DNA of 36,548 bases. It comes from a virus. The position numbers and the translations under genes were made by a program. This document shows, piece after piece, positions 1-6,244 of the stretch. The stretch is taken from the IMG/VR virus record IMGVR_UViG_3300050821_004022, positions 1-36,548 of that record. One strand, written 5' to 3'. A model generated the notes under the pieces. The model saw only the letters and a program-made list of their open reading frames with translations. It made no database searches and was not told the DNA's origin. Numbering within the stretch: the first letter of the stretch is position 1; each line of letters starts with the position of its first letter.

Positions 1-7
1 GGTTGGA

Positions 8-205
8 ATGATCCAGTGGCTTGTCCGCAAGATCAACGCTCGTCGGCGCAGGATCGACTTGGAGGTCCTGTGGCCGGCGTGTCGTGACAATGCACCGAAC
101 ATTGATCGTGCCAGAGAAGTATTCTACCTTCATGCGGTGAGTGACGAGGCGTGGACAGAGTTGGGATTAATTGAGATAGGCAGGGTAATTGGGGAACTGA
201 AATGA
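8..205 (+). CDS. small phage protein of unknown function
   Basis: A 65-aa protein rich in Arg/Lys at its N-terminus (INARRRRIDLEVLWPAC) with no membrane segment or signal. I do not recognise a domain; small proteins with a similar ARRRxIDLxVLWPAC start occur in phages of alphaproteobacteria, as far as I recall. Its TGA overlaps the ATG of the next gene (ATGA), so it is the visible first gene of an operon that continues to the terminase. The start lies 8 bases into the window, so the upstream context is missing. Confidence 0.6.
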   Translation: MIQWLVRKINARRRRIDLEVLWPACRDNAPNIDRAREVFYLHAVSDEAWTELGLIEIGRVIGELK

Positions 206-765
206 CAGCCGTCACCGTTGATCTTGCCGACCTCGAACGCCTCGTGATGACGACTGGCGCCATCAAGGCCATCGAGCAAGCCATGCACCAGCGGCGCAAT
301 GATCCTTTCGTGCGTGAGCATCTGAACTTCACAGAGGCCCACGATCGCCTCGCAACCGCGATGCGTAATGCGCAGCGCTCGAAGAGTAGCAACAACACTC
401 TGGTTGAGTTCGATGGTCAACTTGAGGATGATGAGGTGAAAGTGCTACTGCGGTTGAAGGATGCCGATCGTCAGGGCTGGTTCTACAAGATCGGCACAAA
501 GGAAAAGCTCGGAAGCTACCTCAAGGATAACAAGCTGTCTGTCTTTGATCGTCTTTCTGCCAAAGGCATGTGCGTCATCGGCCAACTCTGTGAAGGTGCA
601 GTCTTTGCCGGCGAGCCTGGGCCGCAGATACGTCCAACGCTCGGCTTTGCTGTGAAGGTCACAGATCGCGGCCGTGCCAAGGTGGCAGAGATGGAGGCTG
701 CGGAGCGTAAGAATGATCTCGCTGCGCTTAGCGAACTTGCCATTCAGGAGGAACTGTCCAAATGA
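202..765 (+). CDS. hypothetical phage protein
   Basis: A 187-aa soluble protein with no recognised domain. The first 75 residues look helical. The second half (about residues 90-170) contains alternating strands and helices with the text VKVTDRGRAKVAEME, which resembles the wing and last helix of winged-helix folds, so DNA binding is possible but unproven. It overlaps both neighbours by 4 bases (ATGA junctions), which implies translational coupling within the pre-terminase operon. Confidence 0.65.
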   Translation: MTAVTVDLADLERLVMTTGAIKAIEQAMHQRRNDPFVREHLNFTEAHDRLATAMRNAQRSKSSNNTLVEFDGQLEDDEVKVLLRLKDADRQGWFYKIGTKEKLGSYLKDNKLSVFDRLSAKGMCVIGQLCEGAVFAGEPGPQIRPTLGFAVKVTDRGRAKVAEMEAAERKNDLAALSELAIQEELSK

Positions 766-968
766 TGGATTTAATTGCACGATTGCGTAATCCGCGCTGG
801 CTCGTCACCAAAACGCCTGATGGTGAGGATCGGCGCCTTGATCAAACCGAGACTCTTGCTGCCATGCGCGAGGCTGCGGATGAGATCGAGCATTTGCGTG
901 CTCTGGCCGGTTCTGTGTCGCGCGGCGAATCGTTCCAGGGCATCAAGAAGCAAGCCAAGGGCGTGTAA
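762..968 (+). CDS. small phage protein with EAADEIEHLR helix
   Basis: A 68-aa protein. The segment LAAMREAADEIEHLRAL (about residues 31-47) is a helix type seen repeatedly in short phage accessory proteins of unknown role. Two consecutive ATG codons (762 and 765) could both start it; the first gives the usual 4-base overlap with the upstream gene. Its TAA overlaps the next ATG. No function can be assigned. Confidence 0.6.
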   Translation: MMDLIARLRNPRWLVTKTPDGEDRRLDQTETLAAMREAADEIEHLRALAGSVSRGESFQGIKKQAKGV

Positions 969-1240
969 TGCCCATTGCTATTGAGAACATCCGGGATCAT
1001 CTTATGCCCGGCCTGTATCAGGTGGGTTATGGCGGATGGCAAGATGTGCCAAGGCAATGGGAGTCACTGTTTTCTGGGGTATTCGTGCCATCTAAGCCGC
1101 ACATCTGGGTGCCAAAAATGCCGTTGTCTGTAGCGGTTGCTGCTGGTGTGGCGGCTGCGGTGATTGAGAATCCGATCATTACGCGGCGTTTCTGGAGTGG
1201 GTGGGGTCGCAAGCTTGATTTCAATGATGTAAATCAGTAG
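968..1240 (+). CDS. hypothetical protein, N-terminus resembling the capsid protein arm
   Basis: A 90-aa protein. The first about 38 residues (IENIRDHLMPGL...W..LF.G) resemble the N-terminus of the putative major capsid protein at 24147 (IRDLLLPGL...W..LF.G), with IRD, PGL, a Trp and LF in the same order. The second half has an Ala/Val-rich hydrophobic stretch (about residues 50-70), possibly a membrane helix. It lies directly before the small terminase gene. Whether the resemblance reflects homology or a shared short motif is open. Confidence 0.6.
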   Translation: MPIAIENIRDHLMPGLYQVGYGGWQDVPRQWESLFSGVFVPSKPHIWVPKMPLSVAVAAGVAAAVIENPIITRRFWSGWGRKLDFNDVNQ

Positions 1241-1250
1241 CTTCCATGCC

Positions 1251-1862
1251 ATGGCCAAGACAGTTCAAAAGAAGAAAGGCGGCGCCCCCAAAGGCAACAA
1301 GTTCGCTGTAGGCAACAAGGGCGGGCGCCCAACGTCTTATCGTCCAGAGTACATAGAACAAGCACGCAAACTATGCCAAATAGGTGCCACTGACGTAGAA
1401 ATGGCACAGTTCTTTGGTGTTCACATCGACACTTTTTATTTGTGGCGTTCCCTCTACCAAGAGTTTTCCGAGGCGATCACAGCAGGCAAGGCATTCGCCG
1501 ATGAACGAATGAAGCGTTCTCTCTACCAAAGAGGCATCGGATACAACCTGCCCGTAGTGAAGATAGAAGAACGGCTACTCGGTAAAGGCAAGAATGCCAA
1601 GCTCGCCATCGTCAAGCGGACCACATCAGCCGAGCACATCCCAGGCGATGTTGGTGCCCAGAAGATGTGGCTCTGCAATCGCCTTCCTAAAGAATGGCGC
1701 GACAAGATCGAGCACACCCATGAGGCCGTCCGAGAGATTACCCCTGCCGAGGCGCTTGAGAACTTGGTTTCCATCCTCGTGCGTAACGGCGTCCAGATCG
1801 CACTGCCGTCGCCTACGATAGAGGGCGATAGCGAGGAACAGGAAACGGAGACGCAGACATGA
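1251..1862 (+). CDS. terminase small subunit
   Basis: A 203-aa protein that recognises phage DNA and starts packaging together with the large subunit. After a basic, Gly-rich N-terminus, residues about 27-75 read GRPTSYRPEYIEQARKLC followed by GATDVEMAQFFGV and a Trp, the helix-turn-helix typical of small terminases that begin with GRPTxYxPEY. The middle contains the conserved W-L-x-NRLP-x-EWRD text of this family, and the C-terminus is acidic. The large subunit follows 0.8 kb downstream, with three small genes inserted between. Confidence 0.88.
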   Translation: MAKTVQKKKGGAPKGNKFAVGNKGGRPTSYRPEYIEQARKLCQIGATDVEMAQFFGVHIDTFYLWRSLYQEFSEAITAGKAFADERMKRSLYQRGIGYNLPVVKIEERLLGKGKNAKLAIVKRTTSAEHIPGDVGAQKMWLCNRLPKEWRDKIEHTHEAVREITPAEALENLVSILVRNGVQIALPSPTIEGDSEEQETETQT

Positions 1863-2089
1863 GCGGTGCAACGTTCGATCGCGCTCAGCATGAATGGAAA
1901 CAGGCCGCTTCGGTTGAGGCTGAGCTCCTGAAGCGCGTCGAGGCGGCTGAGGCCGAGCGCAACCGCCTCCGCGCTGAGTTGGCTATGGCCACGGAGGGCG
2001 CTGATCTCGGTCACGGCCGCAAATCGCATGATCTGGCCATCGTGCGCGCAATGAAGGCGCAGAAGGAAAGCAACAAGGGTTCAGCATGA
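1859..2089 (+). CDS. small coiled-coil protein
   Basis: A 76-aa, Ala/Glu/Arg-rich protein. Residues about 15-45 (VEAELLKRVEAAEAERNRL and onward) form an almost uninterrupted amphipathic helix, most likely a coiled coil. It overlaps the small terminase stop by 4 bases and lies between the two terminase genes. A packaging accessory role is possible from position only. Confidence 0.62.
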   Translation: MSGATFDRAQHEWKQAASVEAELLKRVEAAEAERNRLRAELAMATEGADLGHGRKSHDLAIVRAMKAQKESNKGSA

Positions 2090-2382
2090 ACCGCCGTGGC
2101 ATACTCCAGGCGCTTGCCGCGCTGCCGTTCCTAGGATGGCTCGGGAAAGCTGAGGCGATCGGTGTCGTTGATACGGCGATCCAGTCAGAAGGCGAGGTGG
2201 TGGTTAAGTGTGTCGAATGGCACTTTACCATAGGGTCAAATGTGGCGACTTGTTCGGATGGCAGTTTGCGGGTCTTCGATGCTCAGCAATCGTTGACACT
2301 GCCGGCACCAGCCGCAGAGATATGGAAAGGTGTGATTGTGAGGAAAGCCATCCGCGCACAGCAAATGAAGGCCATCGCATGA
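2086..2382 (+). CDS. exported protein with Tat-like leader
   Basis: A 98-aa protein starting MNRRGILQALAALPFLGWLG followed by an AEA cleavage-like site. This is a twin-arginine motif, a hydrophobic core and an Ala-x-Ala end, suggesting export through the Tat route. The mature part (about 74 residues) is strand-rich and unrecognised. It is unusual inside a packaging operon. It overlaps both neighbours by 4 bases. Confidence 0.6.
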   Translation: MNRRGILQALAALPFLGWLGKAEAIGVVDTAIQSEGEVVVKCVEWHFTIGSNVATCSDGSLRVFDAQQSLTLPAPAAEIWKGVIVRKAIRAQQMKAIA

Positions 2383-2615
2383 GCACGGAACCTGACGTTC
2401 TCGACATATCCGTTGAAGGCTATGTGTCCGAGAAGGAATGTGGTCATTTCAGCTTCGGCATTGAGATTGACTTGTGCCTCACAGAGCAAGAAGCGGATCG
2501 CGCCTGTTGCATGTTGCAGCAATTGCTAGCGGCCAACATGGGCTTTGTGCTAGGCAAAGACCTAACCATGGAGTCGGCTGAGGTAGTGCCGCCGGCTGGT
2601 TCTATGATGAACTGA
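2379..2615 (+). CDS. small hypothetical protein
   Basis: A 78-aa acidic protein beginning MSTEPDVLDISVEGYVSEKE. The frame is open upstream to 2208, but the ATG at 2379 overlaps the previous stop (ATGA) like the neighbouring genes and is the likely start. The central text CLTEQEADRACCMLQQLLAA looks like a short helical module. No domain is recognised. Confidence 0.6.
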   Translation: MSTEPDVLDISVEGYVSEKECGHFSFGIEIDLCLTEQEADRACCMLQQLLAANMGFVLGKDLTMESAEVVPPAGSMMN

Positions 2616-2619
2616 CGCC

Positions 2620-4392
2620 GTGGACATTAGCGCCATTCTCACCTCTGTCATTGCTACTCTCCCGCCAGCAAGCAGGGTGGAGGCTGAGCTTGCACAGGAC
2701 ATATACGAGCTAGCAGATGAACGTGTGCGCTGCGAAGCATCGCTGTACGAGTTTGTGAGAAGCGCGTGGTCATCCATCGACAGTTCCGAGTTCCAAGACA
2801 ATTGGGCCGTCGAGGCGTACTGCCAGCATCTCGAAGCGGTGACATATGGTGACATCAAGAGGCTTTTGAGCAATTTTCCGCCTCGCTGTTCTAAGACTCT
2901 CGTAACGTCTGTGTGTTGGCCGGCGTGGGTGTGGGCACAGTCAGATGTGACATATCTAAGCGGTCCGCAAGTGCGCTTTCTGTGTGGCAGCTATGGCGAG
3001 CGTCTATCGTTCGAAGGCTCTAATATGTGCCGCCGGCTGCTCTTGAGTCCTTGGTATCAACGACTATGGGGCCATCGATTCTCGCTACGAGATGATCAAA
3101 ATTCCAAGTCGAAGTTCGACAACACACAGAATGGCTCACGCTGTGCGACTTCGGTCGGCGGTTCTCTGCTTGGTCTCGGTGGTGACATAATTATTGTGGA
3201 TGATCCCCACCAAACTGAAGAGGTGGAATCTGACGATGTGCGCGCCAAAACCATAGCGTGGTGGAATGAAATTCACACAACACGCTTGAACGATCCGAAA
3301 GACAGCGCCGTTGTTGTGGTGATGCAGAGGTTGCACAATAGTGACGTATCTGGGGTAATTCTGGATAGCGATGAAGAGTGGTGTCATTTTGTGATTCCAA
3401 TGATCTTCGACGAGAAGCAAGTGCGCCGTTGTGTCACCGTTCCACTGCCGCAATATGACGCCGATGAGCCCTGGCAAGACGAACGCGAAGACGGCGACTT
3501 GATGTGGCCCGAGCGCTTCGGCCTCAAAGAGATCGAGGGCCTACGCAGGCTTGGGGATTGGTTCTGGTCTGGCCGCTATCAGCAATCCCCTGTGCCGGCC
3601 GGCGGCGGCATCATCAAGCGCGAGTTCTGGCAACCATGGGACAACGTCGAGGCGCAGCGGTACGGCTTAGAATGGACTGGCGCGCGTCGCGAGTTCCCTG
3701 ACATTGAGTTGGTGGTTGCAAGCTTGGACACAGCTTATGGCGAGAAGGAGGAGAACGATTACAACGCGCTCACGGTCTGGGGCATATGGGTTCATACGAT
3801 CCAAGTGCCTGGGGAGGATGGCGTCCCAGCTCGTAACTTAGTCGTAAACAGGCGGGCGATGCTAATGTTCGCTTGGGCAAAGCGGTTGCCACTACACACC
3901 CGTGAGGTGTTCGCTTACCCAAACGAGTCCAAGGCTGATTACGAGGCGCGCAAGAAGGAGAGCTGGGGGCTCGTAGAGTTGGTCGCCGATACATGTAAGC
4001 GTTACAAGGTGCGCCGGCTTCTGATCGAGGACAAGACGCGCGGTCGCGATGTGGCCAATGAGTTGAAGCGGCTGTACGCTCGTGACAACTGGGGCATCGA
4101 GCTAATAGTGCCGACGAAGGATAAAGTGACACGCGTTCACTCAATTGTGCCAATGTTCACCGATAACGCTGTGTGGGCGCCTGACACTAAATGGTCTGAC
4201 GAGGTGATTACGCAGGCGTCGTTGTTCCCGAAGGCGGAGCACGACGACTATGTTGACACAATTTCGATGTTCCTGCTATGGGCGAGGGAGAAGGAGTTAC
4301 TCGTTCGCGCTGACGAGATGTCGGCCGCGCTGGAAGACGAGGCAATGTGGAAGCCGCACGAGGAAACGGTGGCCGAGGGATATGGGGTGTGA
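2620..4392 (+). CDS. terminase large subunit
   Basis: A 590-aa ATPase/nuclease motor that packages DNA into the prohead through the portal. The Walker A-like NFPPRCSKT is at about residues 85-93 and Walker B IIIVDDP at about 190-196. The C-terminal RNase H-fold nuclease shows ASLDTAYG (Asp about 370), a middle acidic site in LLIEDKTRGRD, and the last acidic cluster HDDYVDT at about 541. The length is normal for the family. The start is a GTG 5 bases after the previous stop, with no strong ribosome site. The portal, often nearby, is 10 kb away. Confidence 0.95.
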   Translation: MDISAILTSVIATLPPASRVEAELAQDIYELADERVRCEASLYEFVRSAWSSIDSSEFQDNWAVEAYCQHLEAVTYGDIKRLLSNFPPRCSKTLVTSVCWPAWVWAQSDVTYLSGPQVRFLCGSYGERLSFEGSNMCRRLLLSPWYQRLWGHRFSLRDDQNSKSKFDNTQNGSRCATSVGGSLLGLGGDIIIVDDPHQTEEVESDDVRAKTIAWWNEIHTTRLNDPKDSAVVVVMQRLHNSDVSGVILDSDEEWCHFVIPMIFDEKQVRRCVTVPLPQYDADEPWQDEREDGDLMWPERFGLKEIEGLRRLGDWFWSGRYQQSPVPAGGGIIKREFWQPWDNVEAQRYGLEWTGARREFPDIELVVASLDTAYGEKEENDYNALTVWGIWVHTIQVPGEDGVPARNLVVNRRAMLMFAWAKRLPLHTREVFAYPNESKADYEARKKESWGLVELVADTCKRYKVRRLLIEDKTRGRDVANELKRLYARDNWGIELIVPTKDKVTRVHSIVPMFTDNAVWAPDTKWSDEVITQASLFPKAEHDDYVDTISMFLLWAREKELLVRADEMSAALEDEAMWKPHEETVAEGYGV

Positions 4393-4398
4393 TGCGCT

Positions 4399-4599
4399 AT
4401 GACTAGATTTCAGTTCCGGCTTATGGAAATGGTGTCTTGCTCTGTTGGGCTAATAATCGTTGATGGGCTGCTCCATCTTAGCGAAGGTAGGCCTTTTATG
4501 AGCGAGTTTCTGATAGGCGGGGCAAGTGCAGCATTTCTTCTCCGGGGTCTTGATGCGGTACGAGCGGCTACAGGTCAGTGGCCTGAAAATGGGCGGTGA
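4399..4599 (+). CDS. small membrane protein
   Basis: A 66-aa protein with two hydrophobic stretches (about residues 10-25 and 38-50), predicted to span the membrane. It begins 6 bases after the large terminase stop and its TGA overlaps the next gene's GTG start. A lysis or membrane role is possible; nothing specific identifies it. Confidence 0.55.
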   Translation: MTRFQFRLMEMVSCSVGLIIVDGLLHLSEGRPFMSEFLIGGASAAFLLRGLDAVRAATGQWPENGR

Positions 4600-5273
4600 G
4601 TGTGATGATAGATCTGACTAGGCGCTGGTTTCTGATCGGCACGGCGGCGGCGCTGGTTGCGCCGGCTTTGCCACCGATTGTGAGAAGCGATGCGGCACTG
4701 ATACGGCTATCGCCGCGGTTCGATTTCCGTGCCATCAACGACTTCATGTTTAGCACGAAATATGTTCCGGGCGCTGGGCCGTCCATTTGCCGCGTATTCC
4801 GGCCTGGGTCTGACTTCGATGTGCACAAGATGATGATTGGTTCTGGCGGCATGTATCGCTATGTAGCGTTTCCTGGCGAAGAGTGGACATCTACTTCGGC
4901 GGCGCCGCTGGTCATGGAAGTAGATCCGGCGATCGGCTGCGACAGCATTCACATCATCTACAACGCTGACCGCCCTTCCGCTGAGGCGATTAGACGAGAG
5001 CACGAGCGCGTCGAGGCGTGTCCCGCATGTAAGGGGACAGGGTATAGGCAGAGGAAGGTGGTGGTTGTCCCAACAAACGGCATGGATGAGTGGGAGGCCG
5101 AGGAAGCGGCGGATGATCCGTGCCAGACGTGCGGCGGGTTGGACTACCGCATTACGCGAGGGCGGCTGTTCTGCGAGTCGTTTCAGTTCGGCCCGAACGG
5201 TGAGTCTCCTGTGGTGGAAGGCTATCCGTCCGCTCTTGATCCGCGTGACTCCGATTGGAGGCAAGCGGCGTGA
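4596..5273 (+). CDS. Tat-leader protein with CxxCxGxG zinc motifs
   Basis: A 225-aa protein. The N-terminus has LTRRWFLIGTAAALVAPALP, a twin-arginine signal with a hydrophobic core. Near residues 143-150 it has CPACKGTG and about 35 residues later CQTCGG, a DnaJ-like cysteine pair that should bind one zinc. The GTG at 4596 overlaps the previous stop; the in-frame ATG at 4605 is an equally good start. The combination of an export signal and an intracellular-type zinc knuckle is odd. Function unknown. Confidence 0.65.
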   Translation: MSVMIDLTRRWFLIGTAAALVAPALPPIVRSDAALIRLSPRFDFRAINDFMFSTKYVPGAGPSICRVFRPGSDFDVHKMMIGSGGMYRYVAFPGEEWTSTSAAPLVMEVDPAIGCDSIHIIYNADRPSAEAIRREHERVEACPACKGTGYRQRKVVVVPTNGMDEWEAEEAADDPCQTCGGLDYRITRGRLFCESFQFGPNGESPVVEGYPSALDPRDSDWRQAA

Positions 5274-5359
5274 TGGACATCTGGGCGGCCGGCGCCATTG
5301 GCTTTGCGATCGGTGTATTCTTCACAGGTGCAATGATCGTTGGGCTGATTGATGGATGA
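5273..5359 (+). CDS. 28-aa single-span membrane peptide
   Basis: A very short gene, MDIWAAGAIGFAIGVFFTGA and onward, that is almost entirely one transmembrane helix with a GxxxG-like pattern and ends LIDG. Its ATG overlaps the upstream TGA (TGATG), as in the surrounding operon, which supports expression. Comparable mini-membrane proteins occur in many phages, with roles in lysis or superinfection exclusion in some; no role can be assigned here. Confidence 0.45.
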   Translation: MDIWAAGAIGFAIGVFFTGAMIVGLIDG

Positions 5360-5377
5360 CGCCGGGAGCACACGACA

Positions 5378-5980
5378 ATGAGCAAGAAGGCATTCGACAA
5401 GATCGCGGAGGGTCTGCGCGAAGCGCTTTCCGTCGCACGGGGAGAGGCGAAGCCTGCTAGGCTTCACATTCTGCCGGACAACGCTCCGCTCCACGTCATA
5501 GGTGTGATCCGCGACAGAAACCTAGACAAGTCCAGTGCGATCACGGTGTTGTTCTCTGGGCCAATTGGTGACGCTGATCTGCGCGAGTTCCACGAATACG
5601 TCAGCAAGTGGCGTATCGAGATGCCGATAGGGGGGGCGATGACTGTATTGAATGCATTAGCACCTGGACCATGGACCGCCGACGAAGATTCGGTCGGCAT
5701 GCATTGGACGCACTCAGTGTCCGTGAAGGATGCGGACGGTTCAGAGGTTTGCGTTCTGACCAGAGGCTATGAAGGCGATCAAAATGGTGAGACTTGTCCA
5801 TCTTGGCAGAACGCCAAGCTGATCGCCGCCGCGCCGGACCTGCTTGCAGCGCTAGAATGGGCGCTCGACAGGCTGTTGGATGCAAAAAACGTCTGTTACG
5901 GCGGCGTGACGATTGAGGAAATCAACGAACGTCGCGTCGCCGTTGCCAAAGCCACTGAAAAAACCACAAAGCCGGCTTGA
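5378..5980 (+). CDS. phage accessory protein with Ea22-like C-terminal motif
   Basis: A 200-aa protein that reads like joined modules. Residues 1-30 (MSKKAFDKIAEGLREALSVA) resemble the short helical start of many phage and antitoxin-like proteins. Residues about 40-85 form a mixed strand/helix segment. The C-terminal part contains GPWTADE and NAKLIAAAPDLLAALEWAL, a motif very common in Ead/Ea22-type early phage proteins. It is the last protein gene before the Y RNA pair. A TTGACA hexamer spans its stop codon but no matching -10 follows. Confidence 0.68.
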   Translation: MSKKAFDKIAEGLREALSVARGEAKPARLHILPDNAPLHVIGVIRDRNLDKSSAITVLFSGPIGDADLREFHEYVSKWRIEMPIGGAMTVLNALAPGPWTADEDSVGMHWTHSVSVKDADGSEVCVLTRGYEGDQNGETCPSWQNAKLIAAAPDLLAALEWALDRLLDAKNVCYGGVTIEEINERRVAVAKATEKTTKPA

Positions 5981-6015
5981 CACAGATATAGGGGTTGTGC
6001 GACACGTCTGTCTGT

Positions 6016-6080
6016 GGGCGAGCCCCGCCGCAGTCGGTTATCAGTGGATGACAGTCCGATTGCACATCTTGTGTTCGCCC
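6016..6080 (+). ncRNA. Y RNA-like element 1 (compact)
   Basis: A 65-nt element closed by GGGCGA (6016-6021) pairing with TCGCCC (6075-6080). Inside, GAGCCCC is followed by TCGGTTA; TCGG pairs with CCGA (about 6056-6059), and the 3' side has CTTGTGTTCG. The same stem, GCCCC, TCGGTTA, CCGAT and TGTGTTC blocks recur in three other elements, with compensating changes in the closing stem. It lies in tandem with the larger YrlA-type RNA and upstream of the Ro60 gene, so it is best read as a minimal Ro-binding Y RNA without a tRNA-like module. Confidence 0.72.
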
Positions 6081-6085
6081 TCGGG

Positions 6086-6216
6086 AAACTGTGAGCCCCA
6101 GGAAGTTCGGTTATCTAGCGGTCGTTGGTTCGAGTCCAACCGTGGAGTAATCTGCGTAGCTCAGTTGGTAGAGCATTAGACTACAACCCCGATCTTCGCT
6201 CATGTGTTCACAGCTT
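6086..6216 (+). ncRNA. yrlA: YrlA-type Y RNA with permuted tRNA-like module
   Basis: A 131-nt RNA. Closing stem CTGTGA (6089-6094) / TCACAG (6208-6213), then GAAG-T-TCGG / CCGA-T-CTTC (6102-6110 / 6189-6197). The inner module is a tRNA in permuted order: anticodon-like stem TCTAG (6114-6118) with TTAGA (6176-6180), 5-nt variable loop, T arm GTTGG-TTCGAGT-CCAAC (6124-6140), acceptor stem CGTGGA / TCTGCG (6141-6146 / 6151-6156) closed by GTAA, then TA, and D arm GCTC-AGTTGGTA-GAGC (6159-6174). Every arm has canonical length. Bacterial YrlA RNAs are known to combine a Ro-binding stem with such a tRNA mimic. Confidence 0.9.
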
Positions 6217-6222
6217 CTTGAG

Positions 6223-6238
6223 GGCCTTGTTGAAGGCC
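6223..6238 (+). promoter_or_regulatory. hairpin covering the Ro60 ribosome site
   Basis: GGCCTT-GTTG-AAGGCC is a perfect 6-bp hairpin between the YrlA-type RNA and the Ro60 start. The only Shine-Dalgarno-like text for the ATG at 6245 (GAAGG, 6232-6236) lies in its loop edge and 3' arm. It could end or stabilise the Y RNA transcript (there is no T-run) and could limit Ro60 translation. Confidence 0.45.
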
Positions 6239-6244
6239 ACTAAA

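Noticed and set aside
5977-6005. TTGACA as a promoter for the Y RNAs
   Set aside because: No -10-like hexamer at 16-18 bases; ATATAG lies only about 5 bases downstream. The Y RNA promoter remains unidentified.
6086-6216. Self-splicing permuted group I intron or two broken ordinary tRNA genes
   Set aside because: No room for a group I core, and the 3' and 5' tRNA halves pair with each other in every arm with canonical lengths, which broken unrelated genes would not do.
6125-6244. Upstream extension of the Ro60 reading frame by 40 residues
   Set aside because: The extension translates the YrlA-type RNA; conserved Ro60 similarity starts at the ATG at 6245.
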